From assembly GCA_002726235.1 (NCBI GenBank), contig PBSN01000008.1, positions 160,659-224,658 of the forward strand: 64,000 nucleotides of DNA, in the 5' to 3' direction. A program made the position numbers and the translations under genes. This document shows positions 8,196-19,400 of this stretch, in pieces. The stretch comes from Nitrospiraceae bacterium. GTDB taxonomy: Bacteria; Nitrospirota; Nitrospiria; Nitrospirales; UBA2166. Position 1 is the stretch's first letter; each line of letters starts with the position of its first letter. The notes under the pieces are model-generated. The model was not told where the DNA came from. It saw only the letters and a program-made list of their open reading frames with translations, and did no database searches.

Positions 8196-9236
8196 TTATG
8201 GCACTGTCGTTTCGCGACACAGTGCTATCACCAAGGCGTCGAGTACGATGACGGGAGGCTGTCCACCGAATCCCTTCAAGCGTGAGTCGGCCTCAGCAAT
8301 GCTTGCAAATGCAGCCCGCAAGTCATTGGTCGTAAATTGGCCCACCTGTGTCAGCAGCGATTTCACGCGAAATGATGAAAGCCCGGCAGTCTTTGCCAAC
8401 GCGTCAGGAGTAAGCCTCGTTCCATTTACATCCTGTGTTAATGATTTTACTTTCCAGAGTTGGCGAAACTGCGTGGTAAGGAGTGCAAGGAGTCGTAATG
8501 GGGGCTCACCCGCCTCGATGGTTGCTCGCATGGTGAGTAGCGCAGAAGCGAGGTCGCGACGCCCAATGGCGTTGCAGATTTCAAAGACAGAGTCGATTGA
8601 CTCTCCAGCAAGTAGCGCTTGGATATCTGCGAGGGTTGCGTGTGTGTGGGGTGTAAGGTAGGTTGCAAGCTTATCCAGTTCATGCTTCACAGTATAGAGG
8701 TCTCGTCCGCAAGCGCTTGTCAAAAGGACAATGCCAGGTTCATCAATACGTAGTCCGATGGTTGCGCTATATTGGCGAATCCAGCGAGGGATATCTCTGC
8801 TTAGCAGAGGTGCGCACTCAACTAGGACTGCGGATTTTTTGAGGGTCTGAGTAGCTTTGCTCCGACCATCGAGCTTGGTTCCGATTAGCGCTAAGCACGT
8901 GCTTGCTACTGGATCTATCACATAGGCCTGGAGGGCGTCTAAAGAACGGGGGCGAAGTTTGTCAATGTGTTTCACCGCTACAAGACGACGTGACGCGAAG
9001 ACAGGCAACGTCTCACAAAACGTGAGAATTTCTTGAGCATCGGAATCTTCTCCAAAAACGAGATCATAGTTGAATGCCTCGGCGGCATCTTTCAGCGTCG
9101 ATTTTTTGAGCGCAGCTAGGCACGAATCAAGCAAAAACTCCTCCTCTCCAAGAAAGAGATAGACCGGCGCTGGTATGACTTTGTTTATCTGGGCAAGAAA
9201 GGCGTTTGGTGTTGTCGTTTGTCGCGGTGTGGCCAC
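8196..9236 (-). CDS. holA: DNA polymerase III delta subunit
   Basis: Clamp-loader delta subunit that opens the beta clamp. 346 residues from a GTG start. It shows the HolA N-terminus PVYLFLGEEEFLLDSCL, a region FCETLPVFASRRLVAVKHID matching the LPLFSERRLV-type motif used to bind the clamp, and the C-terminal collar domain (RPLRLLALLTTQFRQLWKVK-like segment, here EPPLRLLALLTTQFRQLWKV). It begins nine bases after lptE on the same strand, as in many genomes, and ends facing rpsT. Identification rests on motifs plus the leuS-lptE-holA order. Confidence 0.9.
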   Translation of the reverse strand: MATPRQTTTPNAFLAQINKVIPAPVYLFLGEEEFLLDSCLAALKKSTLKDAAEAFNYDLVFGEDSDAQEILTFCETLPVFASRRLVAVKHIDKLRPRSLDALQAYVIDPVASTCLALIGTKLDGRSKATQTLKKSAVLVECAPLLSRDIPRWIRQYSATIGLRIDEPGIVLLTSACGRDLYTVKHELDKLATYLTPHTHATLADIQALLAGESIDSVFEICNAIGRRDLASALLTMRATIEAGEPPLRLLALLTTQFRQLWKVKSLTQDVNGTRLTPDALAKTAGLSSFRVKSLLTQVGQFTTNDLRAAFASIAEADSRLKGFGGQPPVIVLDALVIALCRETTVP

Positions 9237-9245
9237 GAGAATATC

Positions 9246-9887
9246 TTATTTCTTGGAATTATTCTTCTTATCTTTGCGTTGTTGGGCTTCGTATCGGCCA
9301 AGAAGCTGGCCGATCAGAATATTTGCAAATGACGCACTGGCTTCCTCTATCGCTCGGTCTTGTGCCGATCGATTCAAAGTGAGGTCTGGACCCAAGTAAA
9401 ACGCCGCGCTAGCCTTGATCGTCTCGCGCCAAAGAGGTTGTTGCTTCCCGGGGTTCTCTGCTTGGACGACGATCGAAAGTTCGACATCCTCTTCAGTGGC
9501 AGCACGCTGATCAAACGCTGTGGTTCTTGTACGGTACCGGATGATGCTCCCTCTGACGATAATATCTGCGCTCTGCGCATTGTTCACCACTTGAATGCCT
9601 GGAGTTTTCAACATTGCGTCTTTGATGCCTCTGGTAACCAACAATCCAAGTTTAGGCTCACTGGTTTTATTCTGAAACATGGGTATGTCGACATGCAACG
9701 TTGATCCTGTCGGATTCCCTGCTCCGTGGCCAAGGTGGTATCCGCATCCAGAGGTGATGAGCACGAAGAAGGCAGAGAACACGATGACCAATGCTCTTGA
9801 GCGAGACTGGTGCCGAACGTTTTGAGGTTCTGGAGAAACGAGGCTACTGGACCATTCAAAAAAACTCAAGGCATGCTTTTTCAGCAT
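9246..9887 (-). CDS. lptE: LptE, LPS-assembly lipoprotein
   Basis: Outer-membrane lipoprotein that plugs the LptD barrel during LPS export. The protein has a hydrophobic signal ending in a lipobox, VLITSGCGYHLG, with Cys as the lipidated residue; the C-G-Y-x-L start of the mature chain is typical of LptE. A Lys-rich tail (RKDKKNNSKK) closes it. The ATG at 9887 gives 213 residues with an unusually long stretch (about 45 residues) before the lipobox; a TTG close to the hydrophobic core would give a normal signal length, so the start is uncertain. It sits between leuS and holA. Confidence 0.85.
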   Translation of the reverse strand: MLKKHALSFFEWSSSLVSPEPQNVRHQSRSRALVIVFSAFFVLITSGCGYHLGHGAGNPTGSTLHVDIPMFQNKTSEPKLGLLVTRGIKDAMLKTPGIQVVNNAQSADIIVRGSIIRYRTRTTAFDQRAATEEDVELSIVVQAENPGKQQPLWRETIKASAAFYLGPDLTLNRSAQDRAIEEASASFANILIGQLLGRYEAQQRKDKKNNSKK

Positions 9888-9891
9888 CCTG

Positions 9892-12507
9892 CTATACAAC
9901 GAAATTGACGAGCCGCTGTTCCACATAAATCACCTTGCGGGTTGTCTTGCCCTGTAACCATGAAGACATTTTTGGTTCCTTCCGTGCCTTTTCGACAACT
10001 TGTTCTTCTGTCCAATCAGGGGGGATGCCTTCAACTTTGCCTCGAGTTTTACCGTTGATTTGAATAATGATTGTCAAAGGCTCTTCCTGAAGGAGTGCGG
10101 GATCATGCTGTGGCCATGAAGAGTGAAGAACATGTGAGTCATTGCCCAATGCGTCCCACATTTCTTCAGCGATATGTGGGGCAAATGGTGACAAGAGCAT
10201 CACCAGTGCATCAAGCGCTTCTTTCATGACCCCAAGTGTTTTTGAGTCGTTCTTGATCGCGTCGGTTATCGGGAATCCAAATGCATACAGCACATTCACG
10301 AGTTCCATGATTGCACTAATGGCGGTGTTGAATTGGAATTCACGTTTGATGTCTTGCGTCACCTTGCGGATGCGATGATGGACCTGACGGCGTAAGTCTC
10401 GTGATGTTTGAGGGATCTCAGTTACAGTGTTCTGCACTGGACTAGGATCGAGAGTTTTGAGGATCTCTACATACTCAGCAACAAGGCGCCAGACACGATT
10501 GAGGAATCTCGCTGCTCCCTCGACTCCGTCATCACTCCATTCCAAGTCTTTTTCTGGTGGTGCGGCAAAGAGTGAAAAGAGCCGGGCCGTATCGGCGCCA
10601 TATCGTTTGATCAACTCTTCAGGATCGACAACATTATTTTTTGACTTGGACATCTTCTCGATTCGACCAATTGAAATAGTATTGCCACAGTGTGTGCAAT
10701 GGTGGGTGTCTGTCGCATCACTTGGTAGGATAAATCCGTGTTTTGGACAGTGATATGTCTCTTTGCACACCATGCCCTGTGTGAGCAAATTCGTAAATGG
10801 TTCACTGACTGTGGTCAATCCGAGATCTCGAAGGACCTTGGTAAAAAATCGTGCATATAGGAGATGTAGGACGGCGTGTTCAATTCCTCCGATATATTGA
10901 TCAACCGCCATCCAGCGTTGACTTGCGTCAGGTTCGATCGGAAGATCGGTTTGGTGTGGTGAGGTATAGCGCAAAAAATACCATGAGGAATCCACGAAGG
11001 TATCCATCGTATCAGATTCTCGTGTGGCTTGATTTCCGCAATCTGGACAGGTGGTATGGGCAAATTCAGCAACATTTTTGAGCGGCGATCCTCTCTTTCC
11101 AGTGAACGGAACATCTGGGGGGAGGATTATGGGTAAGTCTTGTTCCGGCACAGGAACTAGTCCGCATGTTGGGCAGATAATCATTGGGATCGGGGTGCCC
11201 CAATAGCGTTGTCGTGACACTCCCCAATCACGGAGTCGGTAGTGTACCGTTCGGGTTCCATGTTGTTTTTCTTCGATCCACCGCGCGATCTGAGTCCTTC
11301 CGTCCTTGATTGGAAGGGTGGAAAAATTATCTGAGTTGACGAGATATCCGTCTTCTTGCGTGTATGCCTCGTTGAGATTGTTTTGGTCGAGAGTGCAAGT
11401 TGGGTTTTGGATGACAAGTCTGATGGGGAGTCCATATTGCTGCGCAAACTCGAAATCCCGTTGGTCATGTGCTGGAACGGCCATAATTGCGCCCGTCCCA
11501 TATTCATAAAGTACGAAATTGGCAACCCAAATTGGAATCGCATCACCGGTCAATGGATTTCTGGCATAACATCCGGTAAACAGCCCCTCTTTCGCTGAAC
11601 TGGCATCGGTGCGGGTGTTTCGATCCTGCCGGCTGATGCGGGTCACAAATTCATGAACCGCCTGTTCTTCTTTCCTGCCCTTGACCAACAGATCGACTGC
11701 GGGTGATTCAGGTGCTACGCTCATAAATGTTGCACCGAAAATCGTATCTGGGCGTGTGGTGAAAATTCGGATCGATGGGAGTTCAGGGGGACTATCAATA
11801 ACTTGGAAATCGACCTCGACGCCATCGCTTTTGCCGATCCAATGCCGTTGCATGCTCAAGACACGTTGTGGCCATCCTGTAAGAGTGTCGCAGGATGCGA
11901 GGAGTTCTTCGGCATAGGCGGTGATTTTAAAAAACCATTGATCCATTTCCTTGGGAAACACCTCGGAATCACAACGCCAGCAACGGTTGTCGATCACCTG
12001 TTCGTTGGCAAGGACGGTCTCGCATGATTCGCACCAGTTGACAGGAGAACGCTTTTTATAGGCCAGGCCGCGTTGATACATCTTGAGAAATATCCACTGG
12101 TTCCATCGGTAATAGGATGGATTGCAGGTCGCGATTTCCCTAGTCCAGTCATACGAGAGACCAATGCGCTTCAATTGGTCGCGCATCGAGGCAATATTGG
12201 CCTGAGTCCATTCGGCTGGGTGGATGCCTTTTTCGATCGCGGTATTTTCAGCTGGCAGCCCAAAGGCATCCCACCCCATTGGGTGGAGAACGTTAAAGCC
12301 ACGCATGCGATGGAACCTGGCAAGGACGTCTCCGATGGTATAATTTCTGACGTGGCCCATGTGGATACGACCCGATGGGTAGGGGAACATCTCAAGGCAG
12401 TAGTATTTCGGCTGACTCGGATCGTCCTCAACATTGAACGTGCCTTGTTCGGCCCAGTGTGTCTGCCACCGTGCTTCTATTGTCTGCGGATCGTATTTCG
12501 TTTTCAT
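9892..12507 (-). CDS. leuS: Leucyl-tRNA synthetase
   Basis: Class I aminoacyl-tRNA synthetase charging tRNA-Leu. Starting at the ATG read from 12507 ([15 protein letters not shown]) it has 871 residues, the normal bacterial length. The HIGH-type motif is [11 protein letters not shown] at about 42-52 and KMSKS ([13 protein letters not shown]) lies near residue 617. The zinc cysteines in [14 protein letters not shown] and the CP1 editing domain ([11 protein letters not shown] and the D-x-R-D-F-E-F region) are present. An in-frame extension of 24 codons upstream looks non-conserved and is left out. First gene of the leuS-lptE-holA set. Confidence 0.95.
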   Translation of the reverse strand: MKTKYDPQTIEARWQTHWAEQGTFNVEDDPSQPKYYCLEMFPYPSGRIHMGHVRNYTIGDVLARFHRMRGFNVLHPMGWDAFGLPAENTAIEKGIHPAEWTQANIASMRDQLKRIGLSYDWTREIATCNPSYYRWNQWIFLKMYQRGLAYKKRSPVNWCESCETVLANEQVIDNRCWRCDSEVFPKEMDQWFFKITAYAEELLASCDTLTGWPQRVLSMQRHWIGKSDGVEVDFQVIDSPPELPSIRIFTTRPDTIFGATFMSVAPESPAVDLLVKGRKEEQAVHEFVTRISRQDRNTRTDASSAKEGLFTGCYARNPLTGDAIPIWVANFVLYEYGTGAIMAVPAHDQRDFEFAQQYGLPIRLVIQNPTCTLDQNNLNEAYTQEDGYLVNSDNFSTLPIKDGRTQIARWIEEKQHGTRTVHYRLRDWGVSRQRYWGTPIPMIICPTCGLVPVPEQDLPIILPPDVPFTGKRGSPLKNVAEFAHTTCPDCGNQATRESDTMDTFVDSSWYFLRYTSPHQTDLPIEPDASQRWMAVDQYIGGIEHAVLHLLYARFFTKVLRDLGLTTVSEPFTNLLTQGMVCKETYHCPKHGFILPSDATDTHHCTHCGNTISIGRIEKMSKSKNNVVDPEELIKRYGADTARLFSLFAAPPEKDLEWSDDGVEGAARFLNRVWRLVAEYVEILKTLDPSPVQNTVTEIPQTSRDLRRQVHHRIRKVTQDIKREFQFNTAISAIMELVNVLYAFGFPITDAIKNDSKTLGVMKEALDALVMLLSPFAPHIAEEMWDALGNDSHVLHSSWPQHDPALLQEEPLTIIIQINGKTRGKVEGIPPDWTEEQVVEKARKEPKMSSWLQGKTTRKVIYVEQRLVNFVV

Positions 12508-12798
12508 GATGGGGTAAATTCCGGACTTCCCAACAAATCCCTTTCCCGTGGCAGGATATGGGCGAAGAATGGGAACCACGGTTCGCTTCTCAGTATGGCG
12601 TTGTTTGTTGTGGAGGCCTTTCTCCCGAATCTACGCCAGAGCGCAATCTAGCATAGGTTTTTACAACGGACAAGCTCACGATGGACATGAAAACATAGCA
12701 AATCTTGCGCGGTCTAGGATGACGGTGGAAGGATGCATTTGGTACTATCGGCGTTATGAATTTTCTGTCACAGGCATGTCACAATGGGGGGGCTTAAA

Positions 12799-13803
12799 AT
12801 GGGCATCCCATTAATCCAAATGGTGCGAGTCGGTTCGTACATTATGAAGCAAAAATTGGTCGGGAAGAAACGTTTCCCACTTGTGCTGATGCTTGAGCCG
12901 CTTTTCAAGTGCAACCTCGAGTGTCTGGGGTGTGGCAAGATTCAATTTCCAAAAGAAATTCTCGACAAGCAACTTAGCCCACAGCAGTGTTTTGATGCGG
13001 TTGAGGAGTGTAGAGCTCCAATAGTCTCTATTTCAGGTGGCGAACCATTGATTCATCCTGAAATCTATGAGATTGTCGCGGGGCTGGTGGACCGAAAGAA
13101 GTTTGTCTATCTCTGCACCAATGCCAAGCTTGTTATGAAAAGGATCAACGAGTTTACAGCAACCAAGTATCTCACGTTCAGTATTCACCTCGATGGCCTT
13201 GAAGTAGAACACGACGCTGCTGTACGTGAGCCCGGTGCCTACAAGAAAGCCATTGAGGCGATCAAAGTATTGTTGAAGCGTGGGTTTCGAGTCACCACCA
13301 ACTCAACCTTTTTCAACACGGATACCAGTGAGCATATCCGAGCGTTTTTCGATGTTGCGATGGAACTTGGGGTTGAGGGTTTGAGCATTTCGCCAGGGTA
13401 CCCCTATGAAAAGGCACCTGATCAAGGAATTTTCCTTGAACGAAAGAAAACTAGATCACTGTTTAAGGAGGTACTCTCCAACCCGAAGAGTTCGTGGCGG
13501 TTTAATCAAACTCCTTTGTTTCTTGATTTCCTCCAAGGAAGGGTCGAATACCAGTGCACTCCGTGGGGCAATCCGACATACAATGTATTCGGGTGGCAGC
13601 GTCCCTGCTACCTTATGAGTGAAGGTGACTATGCCTCGTCGTTTAAGGAATTGATGGAAGAGACTCCGTGGGGGAAATATGGACATGATAACCATCCCAA
13701 ATGCGACAATTGCATGGTTCATTCTGGCTATGAGGTGTCTGCCGTGCTTGACTCTGTCTCTTCTTCCTCAAAGATATGGCGTGCGACTATCGCGTCGCTG
13801 TAG
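12799..13803 (+). CDS. hpnH: HpnH, adenosylhopene-forming radical-SAM enzyme
   Basis: Radical-SAM enzyme that adds the 5'-deoxyadenosyl group to diploptene/diplopterol, the first step to extended (C35) hopanoids. 334 residues starting MGIPLIQ, a typical HpnH opening; GGGGGG eight bases upstream supports the ATG at 12799 over one 15 bases earlier. The radical-SAM cluster is C38-x3-C42-x2-C45 (FKCNLECLGCGKIQFP), followed by SISGGEPLIHPEI and FSIHLDGLEVEHD. The C-terminal part has CTPWGNPTYNVFGWQRPCY and CDNCMVHSGYE, which are HpnH-specific. It stands alone here: no squalene-hopene cyclase or other hpn genes nearby, so the rest of the pathway must be elsewhere. Confidence 0.92.
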   Translation: MGIPLIQMVRVGSYIMKQKLVGKKRFPLVLMLEPLFKCNLECLGCGKIQFPKEILDKQLSPQQCFDAVEECRAPIVSISGGEPLIHPEIYEIVAGLVDRKKFVYLCTNAKLVMKRINEFTATKYLTFSIHLDGLEVEHDAAVREPGAYKKAIEAIKVLLKRGFRVTTNSTFFNTDTSEHIRAFFDVAMELGVEGLSISPGYPYEKAPDQGIFLERKKTRSLFKEVLSNPKSSWRFNQTPLFLDFLQGRVEYQCTPWGNPTYNVFGWQRPCYLMSEGDYASSFKELMEETPWGKYGHDNHPKCDNCMVHSGYEVSAVLDSVSSSSKIWRATIASL

Positions 13804-13840
13804 ATATGTCATCTAGGCTGGGACCCAGTTTTCGTGCAAT

Positions 13841-14608
13841 GTGGCTGCTGAGTTCTTATGCCACGCACGCTACCGCATCTCTTCACTTTCTGGGATTCTG
13901 ATTGTGGCTGAGGAATATGGTCTTTCGGTACGTGAATTTAAACGTCGTGTATTGGAAGGTGTAGCCAGGGCGGTACGAGAAGGTGTTGGCGTGTACTACT
14001 CTACTACGGAAGATGAGTTTGCGACACGTGAATATAGTAAGTCTGCTGTGTTGATTGTTCACGATGATTCTGCTGGACAACGGCATTTTAGGTCTATGAC
14101 GTTGCGACAACAGCCTCTGACTTCACAGTATGTTGAATTTATGGCCACAGGATTGCTTCGACTGAGCACGAGGCTTCTTAGTCTGAAGGATGAAAAGATA
14201 GAAGGTCCGCAGATACGGGCTAAGGCACGGCAACTGGAGGCACTCGCCATTCGTATTCGCAAAGTCTTTGGTGAGGTACAGCGCGAGCATGGTGAGGAAA
14301 GTCTCTATTTGAACGCACTGTCTCTTGTAAACGTGGGTGAGTTTGACGTCTCGGTTCCAGTGACTCGGCAGAAAATAGAAGTACCGTTGATGGAATTGGT
14401 CATGAAGCTCATGGGCGGCGCACCTGATGTGATGGAATTTGTGAAACGAGTGGTCGATGCTCTTCCCGAAGGTTCTCTCACCGAGGAGGTTGTGCTTGGG
14501 ACCGTCGAAAATGTTGCCGTTGACCATGATCCGCCAGAAATTGTCGATGAAACGCGCTGTGCTGCACAAGTGGTGTATGGGGGGTTGGCACGGTGGGAGG
14601 CTTCTTGA
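13841..14608 (+). CDS. Unrecognised soluble protein next to hpnH
   Basis: Up to 255 residues from a GTG at 13841; a second GTG at 13904 (then VAEEYGLSVREFKRRV) would give 234 and starts nearer the structured part. No signal peptide or transmembrane helix. It appears mostly helical, with a basic helix GVARAVREG, a strand SAVLIVHDD, and a central leucine-rich helix TGLLRLSTRLLSLKDEKIEG. Only two cysteines, no metal motif or Walker box. It follows hpnH by 37 bases on the same strand, so cotranscription is plausible. I do not recognise the family, and no function is proposed. Confidence 0.6.
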   Translation: MAAEFLCHARYRISSLSGILIVAEEYGLSVREFKRRVLEGVARAVREGVGVYYSTTEDEFATREYSKSAVLIVHDDSAGQRHFRSMTLRQQPLTSQYVEFMATGLLRLSTRLLSLKDEKIEGPQIRAKARQLEALAIRIRKVFGEVQREHGEESLYLNALSLVNVGEFDVSVPVTRQKIEVPLMELVMKLMGGAPDVMEFVKRVVDALPEGSLTEEVVLGTVENVAVDHDPPEIVDETRCAAQVVYGGLARWEAS

Positions 14609-14708
14609 GTCTCTGGTTATTTCTCCCTTTCGCTAACCTACGTGCGGTGTAGTGTTGAGGAATCGGACTCTAATGCCGACACTGTGTGTTTCCATTGATG
14701 TGGCTTTG

Positions 14709-14737
14709 TTGCTTTTCTGGAGACGCTGACTTATACT
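14709..14737 (+). promoter_or_regulatory. Probable sigma70 promoter of tatA
   Basis: TTGCTT at 14709-14714 and TATACT at 14732-14737, 17 bases apart, ending 47 bases before the tatA ATG. Four of six and five of six matches to consensus. Confidence 0.45.
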
Positions 14738-14784
14738 AAAACGCCGTTGTACTTACCCCTTACAGTCAAACAGGGAGATCTACC

Positions 14785-15039
14785 ATGTTCGGAAGTTTAG
14801 GATTTACAGAGCTTATTCTCATTCTTTTCATCGTCCTTGTCATTTTCGGTGCTGGAAAGCTTCCCCAACTTGGTGAAGGGATTGGAAAAGCGATTAAGGG
14901 CTTTAAACGGTCTGTCCATGATGAACCAGCGATTGATGTGAATGCTGACGCATCGAGTGCAGATCAAGGTGAGAGCACGCAATCCGATACGGCGGCTCCG
15001 CAGCAAGAGACTTCTCGTCCCACCTCATCGAATACTTGA
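14785..15039 (+). CDS. tatA: TatA/E, twin-arginine translocase subunit
   Basis: Pore-forming subunit of the Tat pathway for folded proteins. 84 residues: a short N-terminal transmembrane helix (MFGSLGFTELILILFIVLVI), the conserved hinge FGAGKLPQLGEGIGKAIKGFK forming the amphipathic helix, and an acidic, disordered tail rich in Ser, Thr, Gln and Asp. GGGAGA precedes the ATG. No tatB or tatC is next to it, so it is an isolated tatA gene with its own promoter. Confidence 0.93.
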   Translation: MFGSLGFTELILILFIVLVIFGAGKLPQLGEGIGKAIKGFKRSVHDEPAIDVNADASSADQGESTQSDTAAPQQETSRPTSSNT

Positions 15040-15051
15040 TCTTCTTTACCA

Positions 15052-15084
15052 CTTGACCCATCTGATGTGATGTCTGGGGTCAAG
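15052..15084 (+). terminator. Stem-loop downstream of tatA, terminator-like
   Basis: CTTGACCC at 15052-15059 pairs with GGGTCAAG at 15077-15084; an inner CATC/GATG pairing can extend it. It starts 12 bases after the tatA stop, the right place for a terminator, but the sequence after it (TTCCTGTCTC) is not a proper T-run. Confidence 0.4.
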
Positions 15085-15236
15085 TTCCTGTCTCACCAAA
15101 GTCTTACCCCAATGCAGTGATTGCGGTTGCGGCATGCTCGCTTGGTCTCTATCTAGGGTCGTTCTGGCATCAGTGTTCCGAGAAGGATATTTGTTGGAAA
15201 CAGCAGACTACATGATAAGTCCGGTATATCGGTATA

Positions 15237-16334
15237 ATGGTGACTGTGAGCGTGATGACCAATAGCCTACGTATTGCCGTAGCGATCATTCTCCTTCCTC
15301 TCTTCAGTAGTGGTTGTCAACAAGAGGAAGCTGAGGAGTCTCCTCGGCGGTCACATTCTTCGCCTGTCAAAGTTGCATCGGTAGTTGTCAAAGAGGTTCA
15401 ACAGTCTGTTACGCTTGTCGGAACAGTTGAACCTTGGAAGCGAAGTCTTGTCGCAAGCGAGATTGAGGGTTTGGTTGAAGAATACCCGCTGAATGAAGGC
15501 GATGTTGTTCAAGAGGGTGAACTGCTTGCACGCCTTCGGACCGACACGATTGACATTCAGATGAAGGAAGCATTGGCTCGACGCCGGGAAGGGATTGCGC
15601 GATATCGAAAGGCAAAGTTTCAGCTCAACCGTACGAAAGCATTGTTGCGAACGGGTACGGCATCCCGGCAACAGTTTGAGGACGATGAAGCGGAAGAGCT
15701 TGCTCTTCATGAGCGATTGACTCAACTAGAATCACAGATCCGGGAATATCAAGATCAATTGCGGATGGCGAAGATTCTTGCTCCGTTTGCTGGGTGGATT
15801 ATCGAAGAACATTCTGAACTTGGACAATGGGTTGAGAAAGGCGGACCTGTGGTGGAGATGCTGGATCTGTCGCATGTGCAAGTTGAGGTGCCACTTCCGG
15901 AACGCTATGTGAACGGAGTGAAGCTTGGAGATTCCGTCATCGTGCATTTTGATGCCGTGCCGTTGATAGAGTTTTCCGGGACGATTTTTTCTATCGTTGC
16001 ACAGGCTGATCCAGAGACGAGAACTTTTCCGATTAGAATTGATGTTCCGAACCCAGAGGGACGAATCAAAAGCGGTATGTTCTCCCGAATTACGCTGGCA
16101 GTTGGCCGGCCTTATCAGGCGATGCTGGTTCCAAAGGATGCGGTGGTTCTGCGAGGTGGAACGGAGTTTGTTGTTGTCGTCAACGAAGGAACGGTCACTC
16201 AGGTGCCTGTTCAATTAGGCCAACATGTTGATCACTCAGTCGAAGTCACTGGTAATCTAAGTGAAGGAATGAATGTTGTCGTTCAAGGCAACGAACGTCT
16301 ATTGACCGGGCAACAGGTTACAATTCTTCAGTAG
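15237..16334 (+). CDS. RND efflux periplasmic adaptor lipoprotein
   Basis: Membrane-fusion protein joining an inner-membrane RND pump to an outer-membrane channel. Up to 365 residues. A lipobox LFSSGCQQEE near residue 26 marks it as a lipoprotein; a second ATG at 15255 gives a more usual signal length. The biotinyl-lipoyl hairpin is seen in EIEGLVEEYPLNEGDVVQEG and ILAPFAGWIIEEHSELGQWV, flanking an alpha-helical hairpin of charged residues at about 100-180, followed by beta-barrel segments ending GQQVTILQ. It precedes the RND permease by 80 bases; no TolC-type channel is present. Substrate cannot be told from sequence. Confidence 0.88.
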   Translation: MVTVSVMTNSLRIAVAIILLPLFSSGCQQEEAEESPRRSHSSPVKVASVVVKEVQQSVTLVGTVEPWKRSLVASEIEGLVEEYPLNEGDVVQEGELLARLRTDTIDIQMKEALARRREGIARYRKAKFQLNRTKALLRTGTASRQQFEDDEAEELALHERLTQLESQIREYQDQLRMAKILAPFAGWIIEEHSELGQWVEKGGPVVEMLDLSHVQVEVPLPERYVNGVKLGDSVIVHFDAVPLIEFSGTIFSIVAQADPETRTFPIRIDVPNPEGRIKSGMFSRITLAVGRPYQAMLVPKDAVVLRGGTEFVVVVNEGTVTQVPVQLGQHVDHSVEVTGNLSEGMNVVVQGNERLLTGQQVTILQ

Positions 16335-16414
16335 CGATCAGGGTACGATTCTCGAATTGGCATCACGCTGTGGAAAAATAAGTGTGAGGCTGCATTGCTG
16401 CTCACTATTTATTC

Positions 16415-19400
16415 ATGAAACTCGTTAATTTCGCGATCCGAAATCCGGTGAGTGTCACCGTGTGGGTGCTCTTCATCGCGCTGTTCGCGATCGTCTCCAT
16501 TTTTCGCCTTCCGATCCAACTTGCGCCTGACGTCGAAAAGCCAGAGATTACGGTGGAGACGGATTGGTTTGGGGCGAGTCCGCAGGAAGTTGAACGAGAA
16601 ATTATCGATGAACAAGAGGAAGAACTTCGAGGGGTTGAAGGCCTAGAGAAAATGTTTAGTGAAAGTTCGGATGGAGGGGGGCGCATTATTTTGCGGTTTC
16701 CGGCCGGCACGGATATGGATACAGCGCTTCTTCGGGTCGATAATCGCTTGAATCAGGTCGAAGAGTATCCGATCGACGTGGATAAGCCCGTTATTACGAG
16801 TGCTGATGTCAGGGGTAGTGCGATTGCATGGTTTATTGTAGAGCCGGTCCAAGGGAATCCAGTTGATATTCAGACCATGCGCAATTTTATTGAAGATATG
16901 GTGAAGCCGCGATTCGAGCGCGTACCTGGCGTTGCAATTTCCAATGTTTATGGAGGACAAGAGCGCGAGATACAGGTTCTTGTTGATCCCGCCAAGCTTG
17001 CGGCTCGCTCAATTACCATGTTGCAGCTTGCGCAGGCCGTCGATCGCGAAAATCGCAACTATAGCGGCGGTGATTTCGATGAAGGGAAACGCAGCTACGT
17101 AGTGCGAACGGTCGGGGAGTATCCGAATCCGAAAGCGGTTGAGAATGTAGTGATTGCGCAAATGGATGGGGCACCTGTTTATGTTCGTGACGTTGGGACT
17201 GTCCACGTTGGATACAAAGATCCTCAGACCGTGGTGCGAGAGATGGGCAGAACCGCGATCGCTGTTAACGCCATTCGCGAAATCGGGGCCAATATTCTTG
17301 ACACAATGGATGGATTGAAAGAGGCGTTGCATGAGTTGAACGAGGGTGCATTAAATACTCGAGGGCTGCACATCTACCAAGTCTACGATGAAACAATTTA
17401 TGTCAACAGTTCTCTTGATCTTGTCAAGCAGAACTTGGTGATTGGAAGTCTTCTCGCGGTTATGGTGTTGTTCCTATTTTTGCGAACCGGAAGCAGTACC
17501 TTGGTGGTGGGAGTTGCGATTCCGATTAGCATTATGGGGACGTTTATCATGTTATGGGTGCTGGGACGTAACTTGAACGTGGTGAGTTTAGCGGGCATGA
17601 CGTTTGCCGCAGGGATGCTCGTCGACAACGCTATCGTGGTACTGGAAAACATCTACCGCCACCGAGAATCGGGAAAGTCGCTGTTCCAAGCGGCCTATGA
17701 TGGGACAGTTGAAGTATGGGGAGCGGTACTGGCGAGTACGCTGACCACGATTGCGGTGTTTGTGCCGATCATTTTCGTTGAGGAACAGGCAGGGCAACTT
17801 TTTCGAGATATTGCCATTGCTATTAGTGCAGGTGTGGGTCTCAGCCTCCTGGTATCAATCCTAGTCGTCCCGACGCTTTCGGCGCGTGTTCTTACGACGG
17901 CAAGTGTGCGGGAAGACAGCAAATCGCAGGGTTCAAAATTGGACCGTGGAGGGCTACGCCAGAAGATGCCATCCATTCCTGATCAGTTAGCGTACTTGGT
18001 GCACTGGTTGTGTGGTGGAGTTGTCCGGCGTGTGGTACTCGTTGGTGGGCTTACTGCACTGGCGATTAGTATGGGTTGGGCATTGCTTCCGAAGGCGGAA
18101 TATCTTCCGGAAGGGAATCGAAATTTGGTGATGGGTGTACTTCTTCCACCGCCAGGCTATAACACGGATGAATTTATCGAAATGGGTAAAACAATTGAGG
18201 CGGTTCTTATGCCACATTGGGAGGTCAAGCCGGGTTCTCCTGAGGAAGCTGCGCTAGACGGACCAAGTATCTTAAACTTTTTCTATGTTGCGCGAGGGCG
18301 ACAGGTATTTCTTGGGGGGAGAACAAACGATCCTTCAAAAATACGGGACTTAATTCCATTATATCGAAAAGCAACACGTGATCTTCCAGGCGTTATTCCG
18401 ATTATCAAGCAACGTGGGTTGTTTGAACGTGGCCTTGCCGGTGGAAGAACGATCGAGCTTGAAATCACTGGTCCTGACTTGAACATTCTTTTGATGCATG
18501 GAGGCAATATCTTTCGGCAGGTGAAGGCACTTATTCCAAGCGCTCAGGTTCAGCCAGTGCCAAGCCTTGATCTTGGAAGTCCAGAAGTTCAAGTGGTGTT
18601 AAAGCGTGATCGTGCCGCGGATGTGCAGATGACGAACCAGGAGTTGGGTTTTACGGTTGATGCGTTGGTGGATGGTGCGAGAGCGAGCGACTTTCAGTTT
18701 GAAGGTGATGAAATCGACCTCACCATACGGGGAGAAGATCAGTATGCAACCAGAACGCAAGATCTCGCCCACCTCCCACTGTATGCGCCAGGAGGGCAAC
18801 TAACAACACTTGGCGCGATTGCGGAGATCGATGTGGTGGCCGGACCAGAACAAATCAACCATATCGAGCAAAAACGATCGATCATGATTCGAGTCGTTCC
18901 CCCAGATGAAATGCCAATTGAAGAAGCCATGGACTTAATTGATGAGCAGGTAATTGTCCCGTTAGAGACCAGTGGGACGTTAGGGCGATTATACGCATTG
19001 ACGATTTCGGGAACTGCCGACGACCTTACATTGACCTACCAAGCCTTAAAGTGGAATTTTCTTCTTGCACTTATCATCACCTATCTTCTCATGGCCTCTC
19101 TTTTTGAGAGTTTTCTGTATCCATTTGTCATCATCTTTAGTGTGCCGCTAGCTGCGGCTGGCGGTTTGCTTGGATTGTTCTTGGTGAGCAATTTGGTAAC
19201 GTATCAAGCACTCGACGTTCTTACCATGCTTGGTTTTATTATTCTCATCGGGGTGGTGGTGAATAATGCCATTCTCATTGTCCATCAAGCGCTCAATCTT
19301 ATGTATCCTGATCGATTGCAGAATGCATCAGACGGCATCGAATCCACAAAAAAAGGCCTTTCTATCCGTGATGCCATCAGTGAGTCTGTTCGCATTCGCG

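Noticed and set aside
8201-8225. GCACTGT...ACAGTGC hairpin as terminator for rpsT and holA
   Set aside because: It lies within the holA coding end and has no T-run on either side; left unannotated.
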